The notes beneath the pieces are model-generated. The model ran no database searches. It had not been told where the DNA came from and saw only the letters and a list, made by a program, of their open reading frames with translations. This document shows positions 26,414 through 35,012 of a stretch of DNA of 64,000 nucleotides, in pieces. The stretch spans positions 1 to 64,000 of the forward strand of contig NZ_JAQIBB010000001.1 in NCBI RefSeq assembly GCF_027920745.1. Direction: 5' to 3'. Made by a program: the position numbers and the translations under genes. Source of the stretch: Gallibacterium faecale. Its GTDB lineage: Bacteria > Pseudomonadota > Gammaproteobacteria > Enterobacterales > Pasteurellaceae. Positions within the stretch are counted from its first letter, which is position 1. Each line of letters opens with the position of its first letter.

Positions 26414-26998
26414 ATGAAAAAAAGTACATTAATTGCGATTTTAGTTGCGATTGTTCTTGGGTTCACTGTAATGGGAAGTTATAACAGTTTGGTGCAAGCG
26501 GAAGAAGATATTGATTCTGTATGGGCGAATGTTGAGTCCCAATATCAACGTCGAGCAGATTTAATTCCAAACTTAGTTAATACCGTTAAAGGCCAAGCTA
26601 ATTTTGAGAAGGAAACATTAACTAATGTGGTTGAAGCAAGAGCAAAAGCAACACAAATTAAAATTGATCCTGCGAATATGACAGAAGAACAATTAGCTCA
26701 ATTTCAACAACAACAAAACCAAGTTGGTTCTACATTATCACGTTTATTGGCTACTGTAGAAAACTATCCTGAACTAAAAGCGAACGAAGGATTTTTAACC
26801 TTACAAACGCAATTAGAAGGTACTGAAAATCGTATCAATGTTGCTCGTAATACATTTAATGAAGCAGCTAAAGTATATAATAAAAAAATCCGCACTTTCC
26901 CAACTAAATTAGTGGCAATGTTATTTGGATTTAATGAAAAACCTTATTTCAAAGCAGATGCGGGAGCAGAAAAAGCACCAACAGTCAATTTTAACTAA
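26414..26998 (+). CDS. lemA: LemA family protein
   Basis: The 194-residue protein has an N-terminal membrane helix (TLIAILVAIVLGFTVMGSY) and a helical-bundle domain with the family segment QYQRRADLIPNLVNTVKG followed by EARAKAT. The role is unproven; LemA proteins are linked to two TPM-domain proteins in many genomes, exactly as here. AAGAGGAATAT precedes the ATG. It is first of a three-gene operon. Confidence 0.9.
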   Translation: MKKSTLIAILVAIVLGFTVMGSYNSLVQAEEDIDSVWANVESQYQRRADLIPNLVNTVKGQANFEKETLTNVVEARAKATQIKIDPANMTEEQLAQFQQQQNQVGSTLSRLLATVENYPELKANEGFLTLQTQLEGTENRINVARNTFNEAAKVYNKKIRTFPTKLVAMLFGFNEKPYFKADAGAEKAPTVNFN

Positions 26999-27012
26999 TA
27001 AATTAAAACATT

Positions 27013-27450
27013 ATGTTATTCAAACAACCGATAGATAAAGCCCGTGTAGAGCGGGCGATTGCTCGTTTAGAATTGCAAACTTCGGCGGAATTGCGAGTTT
27101 ATGTAGAACGAAAACTCCCTGCGGATCGCGAAATCTCTGGTGTACAGAGAGCCACGGAATTGTTTCAACAATTAGCAATGGAAAAAACAGCACAGCGAAA
27201 TGGGGTATTAATTTATCTCGCTTTACAATCGAAGCAATGCGCAATTATTGGTGATCAAGGTATCGATCATCATGTTGAAGATGGCTTTTGGCAGCAAGCA
27301 TGCGACTTGATCATTGCGGCAGCAAAACAAAAACAATATACCGAAGGGATTGTGAGTGCGATTGCGTTGATTGGAGAGCGTTTAGCGTTACATTTTCCAT
27401 ATCAAGAAAATGATCGTAATGAATTACCAAATGAAGTGGTGATTAAATGA
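27013..27450 (+). CDS. TPM-domain protein, cytosolic form
   Basis: The 145-residue protein matches the TPM fold: SAELRVYVERKLPADREI, a β-strand GVLIYLAL, and AIIGDQGIDHHVEDGFWQQ. It has no signal peptide or membrane helix, unlike its downstream partner. TPM proteins have been assigned phosphatase or repair-chaperone roles in other systems; none is shown here. Its stop overlaps the next start (ATGA), implying coupled translation with the larger TPM gene. Confidence 0.85.
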   Translation: MLFKQPIDKARVERAIARLELQTSAELRVYVERKLPADREISGVQRATELFQQLAMEKTAQRNGVLIYLALQSKQCAIIGDQGIDHHVEDGFWQQACDLIIAAAKQKQYTEGIVSAIALIGERLALHFPYQENDRNELPNEVVIK

Positions 27451-28193
27451 GAAAGTATGCTTATTTTTTGCTATTTTGCTTATTTTTTCCGGTATTAAGT
27501 TGGGGAGCAATTTATCCAGAACCACCACAACCTTTTCGCTATGTAAATGATTATACGCATACATTAACGCAACAGCAGCAACAAGTGATTGAGCAACAAT
27601 TAGTGGCATATAGTCAAAAGACAAGTTCACAAATTGCGGTGGTAATGATTCCTTCCACAGGTGATGTTGAAATTGCTGATTATGCATTTAGATTAGGTGA
27701 TCGTTGGGGAATTGGGCGTAAACAGTTAAATAATGGCGTTTTAATGCTGATTGCAAAAAACGATCGTAAGATTTTTATTGCTACGGGGCAAGGTTTAGAA
27801 GGGGCTTTACCAGATGCTTTTTTAGGTAAAGTGATTCGCCAAGTAATTACGCCAGCATTTAAAGAGAATCGTTATGCAACAGGGATTGCTGAAGGCTTAA
27901 AATATATTATTGCGGCTAGCCAAGGAGAATTTAAACCAGAACAACTGGCTGAAGAAGAGCGATATGATTTTATTCCACTGTTAATGGTTGCGTTTTTCTT
28001 TTTGGTTGTCTTTTTAAGTGAACGCCATAAGCGTAGAACTTATGTGAGTCCAAGATCGCGTCATTATCAAAATGGTGGAATCTATATTAATCCACATGAT
28101 TTTGATCGTCATGATGGTGGCTTTGGTGGCGGAAGCAGCGGTGGATTTGGCGGAGGCGGTTTTGGTGGAGGTGGTGCTGGCGGAAGCTGGTAA
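27447..28193 (+). CDS. TPM-domain membrane protein with glycine-rich tail (YgcG-like)
   Basis: The 248-residue protein has a signal peptide (to about residue 21), a TPM domain (VNDYTHTLTQQQQQVIEQQL, QIAVVMIPSTG, WGIGRKQLNNGVLMLIA, ATGQGLEGALPD), a membrane helix (PLLMVAFFFLVVFL) and a Gly/Ser-rich C-terminus ending GGSW. The domain is predicted outside the membrane with the tail inside. The lemA–TPM–TPM arrangement is widespread but poorly understood. Confidence 0.88.
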   Translation: MRKYAYFLLFCLFFPVLSWGAIYPEPPQPFRYVNDYTHTLTQQQQQVIEQQLVAYSQKTSSQIAVVMIPSTGDVEIADYAFRLGDRWGIGRKQLNNGVLMLIAKNDRKIFIATGQGLEGALPDAFLGKVIRQVITPAFKENRYATGIAEGLKYIIAASQGEFKPEQLAEEERYDFIPLLMVAFFFLVVFLSERHKRRTYVSPRSRHYQNGGIYINPHDFDRHDGGFGGGSSGGFGGGGFGGGGAGGSW

Positions 28194-28281
28194 CCCAAAT
28201 GAGGAAGATTGGTTTATCTAGAGGCTTGTGCTACAATCTTGCCACTTTTTGTCTTATCTCCTTAACATTTGAGGTTAGTCT

Positions 28282-28623
28282 ATGGAAACTATTGAAAGAA
28301 TTAAACAACAACTTAGTGAAAATCCAATTATTCTTTATATGAAAGGTTCACCAAAATTCCCATCATGTGGTTTTTCTGCGAGAGCAGTAGAAGCAATTAT
28401 TAATTGCCAAGTGCCTTTTGGTTATGTGGATATTTTACAACATCCTGATATTCGTGCTGAATTACCAAAATTTGCAAATTGGCCAACATTCCCACAATTA
28501 TGGGTAGAAGGTGAGTTAATTGGTGGTTGCGATATTATTCTTGAAATGTTCCAAAAAGGTGAATTACAGCCACTTTTAAAAGAAATAGCAGCAAAATATG
28601 CAGATCAAGAACAACAAGCATAA
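28282..28623 (+). CDS. grxD: Monothiol glutaredoxin GrxD
   Basis: GrxD binds glutathione-ligated [2Fe-2S] clusters and helps deliver Fe–S clusters. The 113-residue protein has the CGFS active site (FPSCGFSARAVEAI), the WPTFPQLWVEGELIGGCD glutathione-binding segment and a normal length. GAGGTTAGTCT precedes the ATG, a −10-like TACAAT lies about 50 bp upstream, and a terminator follows, so it is a single-gene unit. Confidence 0.95.
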   Translation: METIERIKQQLSENPIILYMKGSPKFPSCGFSARAVEAIINCQVPFGYVDILQHPDIRAELPKFANWPTFPQLWVEGELIGGCDIILEMFQKGELQPLLKEIAAKYADQEQQA

Positions 28624-28635
28624 TTATGCTAAAAC

Positions 28636-28663
28636 AGCCCTCAAATAATGAGGGCTATTTTTT
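28636..28663 (+). terminator. Intrinsic terminator after grxD
   Basis: AGCCCTCA (28636–28643) pairs with TGAGGGCT (28649–28656), followed by ATTTTTTT. Confidence 0.88.
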
Positions 28664-28681
28664 TATATTTAGAGGAAAACA

Positions 28682-29344
28682 ATGCAGAAAGATCTTACCT
28701 TTTATTTTTTACGTCATGGTCGGACACAATGGAATGAAACGGGGTTGCTGCAAGGGCAAGGCGATTCACCTTTAACGAGCGAAGGAATTAATGGTGCTTT
28801 AGCTGCGGGAGAGGCATTAAAAGAGATACCTTTTGTTGCTGCTTATTCAAGTTGTTTACAACGTACAATTGATACTGCAAGGCACGTTATTGGGGAACGT
28901 TCTATTTCATTATTCCAACATCAAGGATTAAATGAACAATTTTTTGGTCAATGGGAAGGGATTAAGATTGATACTATTCGTCATACAGAGGCGTTTCAAA
29001 ATTTAGTTAAGCATCCTGAAATTTATGATCAAAATATTGCGCAATATAACCAAGGAGAACCTTTTTCTGCATTAGCAGCACGTGCGTGGCAAGCAGTACA
29101 AGATATTATTCAAATTCATGATCAAGGTAATATTTTAGTCGTTTCCCACGGGCATACATTAAGATTATTACTTGCATTATTGGGTGGCTATACGTGGCAA
29201 ACCCATCGAGAACCTGGTGTGAGTGAAAGTTTGATTAATTGTAGTATTAGTGTAGTACGTTATCAGCAAAATGCAGAACAGCGAAGTTTTCAGATTGAGC
29301 GTAAAAATGATACGTCTCATTTAGCAGTAGCAGTTCCTTTATAA
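28682..29344 (+). CDS. Histidine phosphatase family protein
   Basis: The 220-residue phosphoglycerate-mutase-like enzyme has FLRHGRTQWNETGLLQGQGD (phosphorylated His in the RHG motif), YSSCLQRTIDTA, NEQFFGQWEG and the second catalytic His in VVSHGHTLRLLL. It could be a GpmB- or CobC-type phosphatase; the substrate is not predictable. GAGGAAAAC precedes the ATG. A small hairpin GGTCTG/CAGACC lies just past the stop (29347–29363). Confidence 0.88.
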   Translation: MQKDLTFYFLRHGRTQWNETGLLQGQGDSPLTSEGINGALAAGEALKEIPFVAAYSSCLQRTIDTARHVIGERSISLFQHQGLNEQFFGQWEGIKIDTIRHTEAFQNLVKHPEIYDQNIAQYNQGEPFSALAARAWQAVQDIIQIHDQGNILVVSHGHTLRLLLALLGGYTWQTHREPGVSESLINCSISVVRYQQNAEQRSFQIERKNDTSHLAVAVPL

Positions 29345-29449
29345 ATGGTCTGAGGCGCAGACCTAGTTCTAGGTGATACTAAATTTAGATGTATATTTTG
29401 CATGCGTGTCGGGGAAATCTAAATTAACATTGTTTTAAAAAACAAAGCT

Positions 29450-29875
29450 GGTTTAATATTTTTAGATATTTTTGTTTTAATTCATATTTAGGTTTCGCCC
29501 TAAAGGGCGACCTCCTTTTATTCGCAAGCAAGCTTGCTCACTCTAACGAGCCGTTGCAAGCAACGTTCAAAAAGCTAACGCTTTTTGTCATTACTTGTAT
29601 AAAGAAAAGGAGGCAAAAGACAACGCAACGCGTTGAATGTTGCTGAAAGCAACAGCCCGAAGGGTGAGCGAAGCGAATAAATACACCCTCGCACACTTGC
29701 TACTCCTCATTCCAATAAGATTTTCCGAGCGGCAAAAAACAGAGATTTTTCTCACTACGTTCGAAAAATGATCACTTTTTTTGCCTGAAAATCTTATTTC
29801 CATTCGGGCAAGTGTAAGAGGGAACCCATTAAGCCTTTATTAAGATTTGTGATTAATTTCAGGTTTGTTAACAGT
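29450..29875. repeat. Dispersed hairpin repeat, copy B (long form)
   Basis: This copy has the same block order as copy C. It contains TCGCCCTAAAGGGCGA (29495–29510); an outer stem CCTCCTTTT (29511–29519) with AAAAGGAGG (29605–29613), where copy A has CTTCATTTT/AAAATGAAG; a nested arm with small hairpins (AAAAAGC/GCTTTTT); and the large right hairpin with inner stem AATAAGATTTTC (29714–29725) / GAAAATCTTATT (29787–29798). It ends with TTATTAAGATTTGTGATTAATTT. Together with about 100 bp of unassigned sequence at 29345–29449 it fills the 553-bp gap between convergent genes. It carries no credible gene. Confidence 0.88.
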
Positions 29876-29897
29876 CTGAATCTATTTTTAATAGATT

Positions 29898-30539
29898 TTA
29901 CTTCATTTCTAATAAGCTTTTATATGCTTGCACCACAATTTGCCAGCCACTTCTAAAAATAAACAAACTTAATAATGCACTAGCCACAATATCTACCCAA
30001 CTGATTGCCCACAGCCAAGCACTTAATCCTGCAATAATTGCAATTACAGAGCCTAAAGCATCAGCTAGAACGTGTAAGTAAGCGGCTTTTAAGTTTAGAT
30101 TATTTAAATCGCCACGTAACATTAAAAAAGCAACAATCATATTTACTACTAAACCAATTATGGCAACAGATAACATTGGTAGAGCTTTTATCACTAATGG
30201 ATGCTGCCAGCGTTCTACAGCTTCAAACAAGATAACTATTGCAACGACTAACAGAGAAACACCATTCAAAATAGCCAATCCTTTTTGCATTCTTGCGGAT
30301 AAAAAGAGGGAAATTAATGCTAATAGCAAGGCAAAACTATCATTTGCCATATGCCCCGCATCGGCGAGTAACGCTAAACTATGAAAAGCATAACCTGCCC
30401 AAAACTCGATTAGCATAAAACCAAAAATTAAGGCAAAACTGAAAAATAAAATCAGCTTATTGTCAGTATGCGGATGATTATGGTGATGGTTAGTGTGAGA
30501 AGATTTTTCTGATGTCATAGGATCAACGGAATGGCACAT
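29898..30539 (-). CDS. Short CDF-family cation (zinc) efflux transporter
   Basis: The protein of up to 213 residues has a His-rich N-terminus (HTNHHHNHPH), about six membrane helices and the CDF metal-site motifs ALLADAGHMANDSF and HVLADALGSV, as in ZitB/CzcD. It lacks the usual ~90-residue cytoplasmic C-terminal domain and ends at LLEMK. Repeat copy B begins about 23 bp beyond the stop, so 3' truncation by the repeat is possible, though natural short CDF proteins exist. The start is uncertain: ATG at 30539 or, more in keeping with the family, at 30518. Confidence 0.82.
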   Translation of the reverse strand: MCHSVDPMTSEKSSHTNHHHNHPHTDNKLILFFSFALIFGFMLIEFWAGYAFHSLALLADAGHMANDSFALLLALISLFLSARMQKGLAILNGVSLLVVAIVILFEAVERWQHPLVIKALPMLSVAIIGLVVNMIVAFLMLRGDLNNLNLKAAYLHVLADALGSVIAIIAGLSAWLWAISWVDIVASALLSLFIFRSGWQIVVQAYKSLLEMK

Positions 30540-30639
30540 AATAATTTATACATTGGATTAAATGATAAATGGATAATAAAGGTTACTGTTGGAGGAGAGT
30601 CAAGGATTAATTTATAAAAATAAAAGAGAGAGGAAAGAT

Positions 30640-30716
<77 letters not shown>

Positions 30717-30729
30717 TCAGATGTGCGTA

Positions 30730-30757
30730 ACTATACTCGTTTTTTTCGTTTTTGCAA
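30730..30757 (-). promoter_or_regulatory. Promoter of tRNA-fMet
   Basis: Read on the − strand, TTGCAA (30757–30752) and TATAGT (30735–30730) are separated by 16 bp. They are followed by a GC-containing discriminator and lie 13 bases from the mature tRNA 5' end, typical of a strong stable-RNA promoter. Confidence 0.8.
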
Positions 30758-30911
30758 GATTTTTTTAAATTTTAAAGTTTTTTTGATAAAAAAATAATCA
30801 TTAACGAAATTAAAACGAACATTTCACAGAAATTTCAGCAAGCAAGTCATAAAATTGTTATCATTATCTCCATTTTGACATTCAATTCATTGTGCAAGTT
30901 TAGAGGTTTTA

Positions 30912-32012
30912 TTGTTGTCCATGAGAAAAATGAAAAAATTTGCTGCTGTTGCGGCGGCAATATTAGTTTTAGCAAGTTGTTCTTCATCTAATCATTCCTC
31001 ATCAACGATTTCAGAACGTTCATTACACGAACAATTAGGTGCCGTCTATCAAGGACGCAGCTATATGCGGATGCCATTAACGCCAGTGGGAATGGTAGAA
31101 AATCAAAGTGCAGTGGTGAACCAAGGTGATTTTTTGACTCAACTGAGTATTATTGCCGATGTTTCTCCACGATTGAGTGCTAATTTCCGTAGTACCTATG
31201 ACAAAATTACCAGTTGGGTATTAGCAGGAGCAGATGTATCGCAGCTTAATAACTTTGGTATTGGTATTCAAAAAATGGCAGGAGAAGATGGTTTCCAAAA
31301 TGTGTTGATGACAGGTTATTACTCACCGGTTATTCATGCACGTCACAGCCCACAAGGCAAATATCAACATCCTATTTATGCAATGCCGCGTTATAAACGT
31401 TTTTCAAGAGCACAAATTTATGCCGGCGCGTTAAAAGGTAAAGGGCTAGAGCTTGCTTATAGTGATTCGATGTTAGATAACTTCTTACTCGGAGTACAGG
31501 GCAGTGGTTATATTGATTTTGGTAACAATGATCTTACCTATTTTGCTTATGCAGGACAAAATGGTTTTCCTTATACCAGTGTTGGACGACTATTGGTTGA
31601 AGATGGGGAAATCGAAAAAGAAAAAATGTCAGTACAAGCGATTAAAGATTGGGCTAATCGTAATCCAAGCCGTTTGCAAGGGTTATTAGAACGTAATGCA
31701 TCTTATGTTTTCTTCAAAAATGTACCTAACGGCAAAGTAAAAGGATCTGCTGGTGTGCCATTAGTGCCATTAGCTTCAGTTGCTTCTGATCGCAGTTTAA
31801 TTCCATCCGGAACCGTGTTGCTAGTTGAAATGCCTGAAATTGACGATGTTGGGAATTGGAAAGGAACGCATCAATTACGCTTAATGGTAGCATTAGATGT
31901 AGGTGGTGCAGTAAAAGGACAACATTTTGACCTTTATCAGGGGATCGGTGAACGCGCTGGTCATGTAGCAGGATTATTAAAACATTATGGACGTGTTTGG
32001 GTATTAAATTAA
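30912..32012 (+). CDS. mltA: Membrane-bound lytic murein transglycosylase A
   Basis: MltA cleaves peptidoglycan glycan strands, forming 1,6-anhydro ends, from the outer membrane inner face. The lipoprotein signal ends in LVLASC. The MltA domain carries VLMTGYYSPVIHA, ELAYSDSMLDNFLLGVQGSGYI and the 3D-domain segment ALDVGGAVKGQHFDLYQG with the catalytic Asp. A TTG at 30912 has GAGG at ideal spacing; the ATG at 30921 (MRKMKKF) is the alternative. It lies four bases ahead of tcdA. Confidence 0.93.
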   Translation: MLSMRKMKKFAAVAAAILVLASCSSSNHSSSTISERSLHEQLGAVYQGRSYMRMPLTPVGMVENQSAVVNQGDFLTQLSIIADVSPRLSANFRSTYDKITSWVLAGADVSQLNNFGIGIQKMAGEDGFQNVLMTGYYSPVIHARHSPQGKYQHPIYAMPRYKRFSRAQIYAGALKGKGLELAYSDSMLDNFLLGVQGSGYIDFGNNDLTYFAYAGQNGFPYTSVGRLLVEDGEIEKEKMSVQAIKDWANRNPSRLQGLLERNASYVFFKNVPNGKVKGSAGVPLVPLASVASDRSLIPSGTVLLVEMPEIDDVGNWKGTHQLRLMVALDVGGAVKGQHFDLYQGIGERAGHVAGLLKHYGRVWVLN

Positions 32013-32016
32013 ACAT

Positions 32017-32790
32017 ATGGCACGAGTAGATAATTTTGAACAACGTTTTGGTGGGATTGGGCGTCTTTACGGTGAGGACACCTTACAACGCTTGCGTGAA
32101 GCCCATATTTGTGTAATTGGTATTGGTGGCGTTGGCTCTTGGGTCGTGGAAGCATTAGCGCGTTCAGGCGTGGGAAAATTAACCTTAATTGATATGGACG
32201 ATATTTGTGTAACCAATGTAAATCGTCAAATTCATGCGACCACAGAGAATATTGGTGCATTAAAAACAGAGGTAATGCAGCAGCGTGTATTGTCAATTAA
32301 CCCAAATGCACAAGTAGAAATTATTGATGACTTTTTAACAACAGAAAATATTGCAGAGTATCTATTACGAGGCTATGACTATGTGATCGATGCGATTGAT
32401 AGCGTTAAAGTAAAAGCGGCTTTATTAGCTTTTTGTAAGCGCCATAAGATAAAAGTCATTACCACAGGCGGTGCAGGTGGGCAAACCGATCCAAGCCAAA
32501 TTCAAATTAAAGATTTAAGTAAAACGATTCAAGATCCATTAGCAGCAAAAGTGCGTTATCTATTACGAAAACAGTATGGTTTTACCGATAATCCGCAGCG
32601 TAAGTTTGGGATCGATTGTGTGTTTTCTACTCAACCTCTGATATTTCCTAAAATGAGTGGTGAATGTTCAACTTCGGCTACGATGAATTGTAGTAATGGT
32701 TTTGGTGCTGCAACTATGGTGACTGCAACCTTTGGTTTTTTTGCTGCTGCACGTGTAGTCGAAAAATTATTACAAAAGAAAACAGGCTAA
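32017..32790 (+). CDS. tcdA: tRNA threonylcarbamoyladenosine dehydratase
   Basis: TcdA (CsdL) cyclises t6A37 in tRNAs to ct6A using ATP. The 257-residue E1/MoeB-like protein has the nucleotide loop GIGGVGSWVVEALARSGVG near residue 29, LIDMDDICVTNVNRQ, and IDAIDSVKVKAAL. The mltA–tcdA pairing is conserved. No csdA/csdE genes are adjacent. Confidence 0.94.
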   Translation: MARVDNFEQRFGGIGRLYGEDTLQRLREAHICVIGIGGVGSWVVEALARSGVGKLTLIDMDDICVTNVNRQIHATTENIGALKTEVMQQRVLSINPNAQVEIIDDFLTTENIAEYLLRGYDYVIDAIDSVKVKAALLAFCKRHKIKVITTGGAGGQTDPSQIQIKDLSKTIQDPLAAKVRYLLRKQYGFTDNPQRKFGIDCVFSTQPLIFPKMSGECSTSATMNCSNGFGAATMVTATFGFFAAARVVEKLLQKKTG

Positions 32791-32836
32791 TTTGCTATAA
32801 TTTTCCGCAATTTTTTTCCAGAAATTTGACCAAAAT

Positions 32837-34969
32837 ATGAATCAATTATTTGCTACCACAGCACGTGGTTTTGAAGAGTTATTAAAAACAGAATTAGAAA
32901 AATTAGGCGCAAGCCAATGTAAGATTGCACAAGGCGGTGTGCATTATCACGCAGATGATGAAACATTATATCGCACACTATTGTGGAGTCGCCTTAGTTC
33001 TCGCATTTTATACCCATTATTTAGCAGCAAAGTCTATGATGATGCAGATCTTTATACCGCAGTTGTTAATTTTGCTTGGCAACAACATTTTTCTGCGGAT
33101 GATAGTTTTGTGGTGGATTTTAGTGGAACAAACCAAGCAATCCGCCATACTCAATATGGTGCCATGCGAGTTAAAGATGGCATTGTCGATTATTTCACGC
33201 GCCATGGTCAAGCTCGTCCACAAGTTGATAAAGATTATCCAGATATCCGCCTAAATGTGTACTTGAATCGTGAAGAGTTGAATGTATCGTTAGATCTGAG
33301 TGGTGAAGCATTACATATGCGAGGATATCGCAGTGATACAGGTGCAGCACCATTACGGGAAACATTAGCTGCTGCCATTATTATTCGCTCAGGCTGGAAA
33401 TTTGGTACACCGTTAGTGGATCCAATGTGTGGCTCAGGAACGTTATTAATTGAAGCTGCACAAATGGAAGCAAACATTGCACCACAATTAAATCGCTTGC
33501 ATTGGGGCTTTAATCGCTGGAAAAAACATCAACAAGCAGTATGGCAAAAAGTTAAAGCTGAAGCGTTAGTACAAGCAGAACAAGGCACGCAACAATGCAC
33601 AGCCCATTTCTTTGGACTGGATCGTGATCATCGTGTATTAGAGAAAGCAAAACAGAATGCAGAAAATGCTGGTGTAGGGCATTTAATCATATTTAAAGCG
33701 GCTGATATTGCTACTTTGACCCCACCAACAACAGAAGTAGGTACTGTTGTTTGTAATCCGCCATATGGTGAACGCTTAGGGGCAACACCGACGTTAATTG
33801 CTTTATATTCAGTATTTGGCAGACGTTTAAAACAATATTTTGCACATTGGCAAGCTTCCATTTTTAGTAGCGAATTAAGTTTATTAGATTGTTTACGCTT
33901 ACGTTCTTCACGCCAATTCAAAGCTAAAAATGGACCATTAGATTGTATCCAAAAAAATTATTTGATTAGTGAACTACCAGAAGCGGTAAAACAAAATGAA
34001 GATACTGGGCTTCAATTTAATGCTAATAATGCAGCGCCTGATTTTGCTAATCGTTTGAATAAAAATATTAAGAAAATTGAGAAATGGGCGAAGCAACAAG
34101 GGATTGATGCGTATCGTTTGTATGATGCAGATTTACCTGAATATAACCTTGCTGTTGACCGTTATGCTGATCATATCGTGGTACAAGAATATGCAGCACC
34201 AAAAAATATTGATCCGCAAAAAGCACGTCAGCGTTTATTGGACGCTGTGACTGCAACATTAGCAGTAACAGGCGTTGAAAGTAATAAGTTAGTGTTAAAA
34301 GTGCGTCAAAAACAAAAAGGAAATAATCAGTATGAAAAATTAGCCAATAAAGGCGATTACTTTTTTGTGCATGAGTATGGCGCAAAATTGTGGGTAAATC
34401 TTACAGATTATCTGGATACTGGTTTATTTTTGGATCACCGTTTAACCCGTAAAATGGTTGGAGAAATGGCAAAAGGAAAAGATTTTTTAAATCTGTTCTC
34501 TTACACAGGATCTTGTACTGTTCATGCCATTTTAGGTGGGGCAAAATCGAGTACCACAGTAGATATGTCAAATACTTATCTAAACTGGGCAGAGCAAAAT
34601 TTTATCCTCAATAATATTAAAGGAAGACAACATAAATTAATTCAGGCAGATTGCTTGCAATGGCTAGAAAACGCTAAAGGGCAATATGATTTAATTTTTG
34701 TTGATCCACCTACTTTTTCAAATTCTAAGCGTATGGAAAATAGTTGGGATGTACAACGTGATCATCTCTTACTATTACAGAAATTAAGTAAACTGTTACG
34801 TCGTCACGGAACGATAATTTTTTCCAATAATAAGCGTGGTTTCAAAATGGATTTAGCTGGCTTAGAACAGTTAGGTTTACAAGCTGAGAATATTTCAGCA
34901 CAAACCTTACCACAGGATTTCCAGCGTAATCCTCATATACATAATTGTTGGCGAATTACCTTTAAATAA
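32837..34969 (+). CDS. rlmL: Bifunctional 23S rRNA methyltransferase RlmKL (m2G2445 / m7G2069)
   Basis: The 710-residue fusion begins with a THUMP domain. The RlmL catalytic domain follows (VDPMCGSGTLLIEAA near residue 194, VVCNPPYGERLG near residue 307), then the RlmK domain (LFLDHRLTRKMVGEMAKG, FLNLFSYTGSCTVHA near residue 554, VDPPTFSNSKRM). Both active-site motifs are intact and length is normal for gamma-proteobacterial RlmKL. Confidence 0.95.
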   Translation: MNQLFATTARGFEELLKTELEKLGASQCKIAQGGVHYHADDETLYRTLLWSRLSSRILYPLFSSKVYDDADLYTAVVNFAWQQHFSADDSFVVDFSGTNQAIRHTQYGAMRVKDGIVDYFTRHGQARPQVDKDYPDIRLNVYLNREELNVSLDLSGEALHMRGYRSDTGAAPLRETLAAAIIIRSGWKFGTPLVDPMCGSGTLLIEAAQMEANIAPQLNRLHWGFNRWKKHQQAVWQKVKAEALVQAEQGTQQCTAHFFGLDRDHRVLEKAKQNAENAGVGHLIIFKAADIATLTPPTTEVGTVVCNPPYGERLGATPTLIALYSVFGRRLKQYFAHWQASIFSSELSLLDCLRLRSSRQFKAKNGPLDCIQKNYLISELPEAVKQNEDTGLQFNANNAAPDFANRLNKNIKKIEKWAKQQGIDAYRLYDADLPEYNLAVDRYADHIVVQEYAAPKNIDPQKARQRLLDAVTATLAVTGVESNKLVLKVRQKQKGNNQYEKLANKGDYFFVHEYGAKLWVNLTDYLDTGLFLDHRLTRKMVGEMAKGKDFLNLFSYTGSCTVHAILGGAKSSTTVDMSNTYLNWAEQNFILNNIKGRQHKLIQADCLQWLENAKGQYDLIFVDPPTFSNSKRMENSWDVQRDHLLLLQKLSKLLRRHGTIIFSNNKRGFKMDLAGLEQLGLQAENISAQTLPQDFQRNPHIHNCWRITFK

Positions 34970-35012
34970 ATAGCAAACAGCAGAGTTGTGAATACAAATA
35001 TAAAGTAACGTT

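Noticed and set aside
29591..29803. 70-codon open frame on the − strand across repeat copy B
   Set aside because: Same explanation as for copy A; the two frames diverge as soon as the repeat segments differ.
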